Of a DNA stretch of 6,838 nt, positions 6,415 through 6,838 are shown piece after piece (position 1 is the first letter of the stretch; the number at the start of each line of letters is the position of its first letter). Origin of the DNA: JAYZDB01 sp036338025 (lineage in GTDB: Bacteria; Planctomycetota; UBA1135; UBA2386); NCBI GenBank assembly GCA_036338025.1, contig JAYZDB010000261.1:1-6838 (forward strand). The letters are read 5' to 3'. A program made the position numbers and the translations under genes. The notes under the pieces were generated by a model that was not told where the DNA came from, ran no database searches, and saw only the letters and a list, made by a program, of their open reading frames with translations.

Positions 6415-6838
6415 CTAGCGCACGCCGATTGTTCCTTCGCCACCATTCGACCAGAGCAAACCCCCGGGGTTGGCTCCCGGTGCGACTACCGCGCTCTGAT
6501 TGTAGAACACGATGCCGAGAAGTTTTGGGTCATCGGGAATCGGCATGGTCCACCAGACACGTCCTGCCCCATTGGATCGCGCGCCGGTGACCAGGATGTC
6601 CAGGGAAACCAGGAGGTCACAGCCGGTCATGCCAAGCGGTGCAAGTGAGAACGGCAGGGACAAACCGCCCCACGTGTTGTTCGACGCACCGAACGACAAC
6701 AGGACGAGTTGGGCAGGCGGCAATCCTTCGTTCAACAGCGTGAACGCCCCACCGATGACCGGCGCGCTGTTCAGGACCGGGTCTGGACCGAGCACCGGCA
6801 AGTACTTCGACGAGCCCGAGCAACCCTTGCCGAAGGTA
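6415..6838 (-). CDS. C-terminal part of a probable secreted protein with GxGC-type module (5' end outside window)
   Basis: The minus-strand frame is open from the window edge to the TAG at 6417-6415, giving 140 residues. The fragment is almost entirely one C-terminal module: it begins FGKGCSGSSKYLPVLG (2-17), continues with APVIGG and hydrophobic strands (AQLVLLSFGASNNTWGG, 42-58), the GCDLLVSLDILV strand (72-83), the TMPIPDDPKLLG turn (97-108), and ends GEGTIGVR. C6 and C73 are placed to form a disulfide. An internal TTG at 6801 would cut the module's opening motif off and is rejected as a start. Related modules close two other proteins in this window (the minus-strand secreted protein and the M43 protease), so this protein is probably exported too, but its N-terminal domain and signal peptide lie outside. 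Enzymatic activity is unknown. It lies 156 bases upstream of the mu-crystallin-type gene on the same strand, a gap with no clear promoter or terminator. Confidence 0.85.
   Translation of the reverse strand, partial: TFGKGCSGSSKYLPVLGPDPVLNSAPVIGGAFTLLNEGLPPAQLVLLSFGASNNTWGGLSLPFSLAPLGMTGCDLLVSLDILVTGARSNGAGRVWWTMPIPDDPKLLGIVFYNQSAVVAPGANPGGLLWSNGGEGTIGVR

Overview
The window is a GC-rich piece of bacterial chromosome (about 60% by eye) holding seven protein-coding genes, two of them cut by the window edges. Two genes encode complete secreted proteins with clear Sec-type signal peptides, and a third edge-truncated protein ends in the same kind of C-terminal module they carry. That module starts with a (Y/F/L)GxGC-like motif followed by 'P-x-L', has a central run of hydrophobic beta-strand-like segments, and ends in a short strand close to '(L/I)xIGR'. 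I associate this tail with exported proteins of marine Planctomycetota (Poly30/Saltatorellus-like lineages); that assignment rests on recall and needs a search. Only one of the five starts has an obvious Shine-Dalgarno sequence, which fits that phylum but is not specific to it.

Layout from left to right: (1) the last 59 codons of a plus-strand gene, 1-180; (2) a convergent intergenic stretch with a strong hairpin at 291-319; (3) a minus-strand secreted two-domain protein, 341-1531; (4) a 314-base divergent intergenic region, 1532-1845; (5) a plus-strand secreted metalloprotease of peptidase family M43, 1846-3144; (6) a Gfo/Idh/MocA oxidoreductase, 3218-4285; (7) a DapA/N-acetylneuraminate lyase superfamily enzyme, 4383-5282; (8) a minus-strand ornithine cyclodeaminase/mu-crystallin family protein, 5314-6258, convergent with the previous gene; and (9) the C-terminal 140 residues of a minus-strand protein, 6415-6838.

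Two themes emerge. The first is the export theme: three otherwise unrelated proteins end in recognisably the same module, so it probably does a common job such as surface attachment, sorting or binding. The second is metabolic. A DapA-superfamily enzyme that lacks the substrate-binding Arg of true dihydrodipicolinate synthase sits next to an ornithine cyclodeaminase-family protein that appears to lack the catalytic Asp of true ornithine cyclodeaminase. This pairing is familiar from hydroxyproline and other cyclic imino acid catabolism (LhpC-like deaminase and LhpI/mu-crystallin-like pyrroline-2-carboxylate reductase). With a secreted protease two genes away, a working hypothesis is use of proteinaceous, perhaps collagen-like, substrate. 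The window does not contain the epimerase, dehydrogenases or transporter needed to confirm it.

No RNA gene, CRISPR array, insertion sequence or phage gene was seen. I do not see a clear novel system here; the shared C-terminal module and the unconventional pairing of family members are the points most worth following.
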